Part shown: positions 62,098-64,000 of the stretch, piece after piece
Layout of the letters: every line of letters starts with the position of its first letter
Numbering within the stretch: position 1 is the stretch's first letter
DNA from: Paraburkholderia hiiakae
GTDB taxonomy: Bacteria; Pseudomonadota; Gammaproteobacteria; Burkholderiales; Burkholderiaceae
Direction of reading: 5' to 3'
NCBI RefSeq assembly: GCF_904848665.1
Contig: NZ_CAJHCQ010000004.1
Coordinates: 124,001-188,000 of the forward strand
DNA length: 64,000 nucleotides
Position numbers and translations under genes: made by a program
Notes under the pieces: generated by a model
What the model was told of the DNA's origin: nothing
Database searches by the model: none
The model's input: only the letters and a program-made list of their open reading frames with translations

Positions 62098-63342
62098 TTA
62101 CGTTTCGACTGCGGTGCGCGTGGCGGCAGCGTGCCGCGACGGCATGAAGTACCACACCGCGCAGAGCACTTGCAGCACGACGAGGACCGCCCACACGGTC
62201 TGATGCGCGAGCGCAGGGTAGTGGCCGTCGAGGGCCGGCCAGTGCGCGAGCGCGGCGCCGATCGCGATCTGCAGAAAGAAGATGCCGATGAAGATGACGA
62301 GCGTGAACGTGGTGTTCACACGGCCAATCAGGCGCGGCGGGAAATATTCGGCGAGCACCGCGTAAGTGAGGATGCCGGTGCCGCCGAACGCGCCGTACGC
62401 GGCCCAAAGCAAGGATGCGGGCAGCGGCACGCGCGCTGCGAGCAAGGCTTGCACGAGCACGAAAATGAGCATCGTGACGCCGGAAAAGAGCTGAACGCTC
62501 ACGCCGCGGCGCTCGAAGCTGCGTGCGAGCGCGCCAAAGCCGATATTGCCGACAATGAACGCGCCGCCCAGCACGGAAACGAGTGAGGCCGCACGCGCGC
62601 CGACATCGGCAGTGCCGGCCGGCACGACGTCGCGCAGGAACGCGCCGACCCACAGCGACTGCATGGCATAGAACACGGCCTGGGTCAGCGACGAGAACGT
62701 CGCGGTCTTCCAGAACGCATGGCTGCGCAGGATGTGCGCGGTGCCCTTGAACTGTTCGAGCACGCTTGCCTGATGGTGGGTGTCGCGCGTGCGCGGGCCG
62801 CCCAGCCAGATGATGGCGGCCACGAACACCGTGAGTGCCGCGAGCCCGAGGCTCACCGCGCGCCAAGGCGCGATCGAGAGCAGCCACGAGAGCGGGGCGC
62901 CCACGGCCACGCCACCGAGGCCCCCGACGGCCATGACGAGGCCGTTCACGAGCGTGAGTTGCGCGACGGGGAAGTGCTGCGCCGTGGCCTTGAACGCGCC
63001 GCCCAGGCAAACCGACACGCCTACGCCGATCAGCAGTCGGCCCACCATCATCGCGGCCATGTTATGCGAGACGCCGAAGATCAACGCGCCCGCCGCGGCC
63101 ACGAGCATGACGCACGCGGTGACGCGGCGCGGGCCGTAATGGTCGAGCAGCACGCCGCCGGGGATCTGCGCGCCGGCGAAGCCGAGGAAATAGAGGCTCG
63201 TGAGCGTGCCGAGATCGGTCGCCGTGAAGCCCAATTCACGCGAAAGAAACGGCGCGAAGCCGAGATTGACGCCGCGAAACAGGTACGAAATGAAATAGCC
63301 GAGCGCGAATACGGCGAATACGCGCAGTCTGAGTGAGGTCAT
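62098..63342 (-). CDS. MFS transporter, GudP/NarK-like group
   Basis: A 414-residue transporter with twelve helices, start at 63342 (63429 is possible). It has GYFISYLFRGVNLGFAPFL in helix 1, PGGVLLDHYGPRR after helix 2, VGRLLIGVGVSVCLGGAFKA in helix 4 and FPPRLIGRVNTTF at the second-half loop. This layout occurs in organic-anion and oxalate/formate-like symporters. It diverges from a LysR gene across 107 bases, which probably controls it. Confidence 0.85.
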   Translation of the reverse strand: MTSLRLRVFAVFALGYFISYLFRGVNLGFAPFLSRELGFTATDLGTLTSLYFLGFAGAQIPGGVLLDHYGPRRVTACVMLVAAAGALIFGVSHNMAAMMVGRLLIGVGVSVCLGGAFKATAQHFPVAQLTLVNGLVMAVGGLGGVAVGAPLSWLLSIAPWRAVSLGLAALTVFVAAIIWLGGPRTRDTHHQASVLEQFKGTAHILRSHAFWKTATFSSLTQAVFYAMQSLWVGAFLRDVVPAGTADVGARAASLVSVLGGAFIVGNIGFGALARSFERRGVSVQLFSGVTMLIFVLVQALLAARVPLPASLLWAAYGAFGGTGILTYAVLAEYFPPRLIGRVNTTFTLVIFIGIFFLQIAIGAALAHWPALDGHYPALAHQTVWAVLVVLQVLCAVWYFMPSRHAAATRTAVET

Positions 63343-63449
63343 GTTTGGGGGCGAAAGCGGATTGAATGCCTGGTTGTCGATTATTGGCGATTGAGGTGCG
63401 CGAGGCCAGCGAGAGATTTCAGACGGCATTGTGAGTAAAATTTGACGTC

Positions 63450-64000
63450 ATGGCCCGATCTCTCCCACCTTTGCAGGCGCTGCGCGCCCTCGAAGCCGCT
63501 GCGCGGCGGCGCAGTTTCAGCCGCGCCGCGGAAGAATTACATTTGACGCACAGCGCCGTGAGTCATCACCTGCGCGCGCTCGAAACGGAACTGGGCGTCG
63601 AGCTGTTCCGCCGCGCGGGCAGCCGCATGATCCCCACGGCGGCGGGCGCGCAGCTGGCCGATCGCGTGCGCCGCAGTCTCGACGATCTGCGCGACGCGCT
63701 CGACGCCACGCGCCCCGGCGTGAGCGGCGTCACGCGCCTCGAGCTGAGCGTGATGTCCGACTTCGCCTCCGTCTGGTTGATTCCGCGCCTGGGCGACTTC
63801 TACGACCGCTATCCCATGGTTGACCTCTCGCTGCGCATGCATGCCGATGTCACACCGCCCGACCCCTATCCCTTCGACATCGGCATCTGGCATCGGCGGG
63901 TGGACGAACCCGGCTTCCAGATCCGCAAGTTGCTGGACGACCAGGTCGTTGCGGTATGCAGCCCGGCCTTGCTCGCGCGCCATCCCGACTTTCGCATCGA
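63450..64000 (+). CDS. LysR-type regulator (GcvA-like), 3' end outside the window
   Basis: An ATG at 63450 opens a frame to the end of the window (183 codons). Residues 1-65 form the LysR helix-turn-helix (PPLQALRALEAAARRRSFS, RAAEELHLTHSAVSHHLRAL, ELFRRAGSRM), followed by the start of the effector domain (RLELSVMSDFASVWLIPRL, FDIGIWHR). The VSHHLRALE style is typical of the GcvA subgroup. It is divergent from the MFS gene and is a likely activator of it. Confidence 0.9.
   Translation, partial: MARSLPPLQALRALEAAARRRSFSRAAEELHLTHSAVSHHLRALETELGVELFRRAGSRMIPTAAGAQLADRVRRSLDDLRDALDATRPGVSGVTRLELSVMSDFASVWLIPRLGDFYDRYPMVDLSLRMHADVTPPDPYPFDIGIWHRRVDEPGFQIRKLLDDQVVAVCSPALLARHPDFRI

Overview
The window is high-GC DNA from a betaproteobacterium, most probably Burkholderiaceae of the Burkholderia/Paraburkholderia/Caballeronia group. 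The pointers are codon use rich in G/C at third positions, a Burkholderia-type porin, a divergent pcaHG/pcaQ locus, a double-length UvrA, a cyo quinol oxidase beside an orphan nuoM-like gene, and many MFS and LysR/TetR/LuxR genes. The mix of accessory catabolism, stress and secretion genes with few housekeeping genes suggests a secondary replicon or accessory region; that is an inference. I found no tRNA, rRNA, CRISPR array or complete insertion sequence.

Layout. 1-1020: 3' part of a phosphoesterase (AcpA/phospholipase C type). 1021-7917: accessory island with three imperfect repeats rich in DnaA-box-like words, a P4-type integrase remnant, then vgrG, a muramidase effector, a probable immunity lipid-free periplasmic protein and an unknown gene, closed by a terminator and another DnaA-box-like cluster. 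7918-11635: two MFS transporters and a Fur-box-controlled Cys-rich protein. 12387-18140: orphan NuoM-like proton pump subunit followed by cyoABCD quinol oxidase. 18253-23179: GDSL hydrolase divergent from nemR, then a DJ-1-like protein, xenA-type ene-reductase and a quinol monooxygenase-like protein, with near-identical NemR-type operators at both promoters; then a Zn alcohol dehydrogenase. 23407-31873: a TPR/O-GlcNAc-transferase-like glycosyltransferase and a 1969-residue double UvrA with a consensus LexA box upstream.

31874-40375: a probable small RNA, an H-NS-like mini protein, NnrU, pcaHG with divergent pcaQ, an XRE-cupin regulator, small proteins and a porin. 40376-44891: two hypothetical genes and a tightly overlapping four-gene operon (CDP-alcohol phosphotransferase, Fe(II)/2-oxoglutarate oxygenase, LPG-synthase-TM-like membrane protein, cytidylyltransferase-like protein) that looks like an uncharacterised head-group or phosphodiester biosynthesis pathway. 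45121-56496: two DHA2 MFS pumps, gamma-glutamyltransferase, a LuxR protein, a FAD monooxygenase with its DUF2783 partner and second LuxR regulator, a DedA-rhodanese fusion, an aldo/keto reductase and an unlisted 58-residue protein. 57055-64000: carbonic anhydrase, a sulfonate/taurine-type ABC importer with two different permeases, an MFS transporter and a divergent LysR regulator cut off by the window end.

Functional themes: electrophile and quinone stress (nemR operon), SOS-linked nucleotide excision repair, alternative aerobic respiration, protocatechuate breakdown, interbacterial competition by T6SS and membrane lipid or envelope modification.
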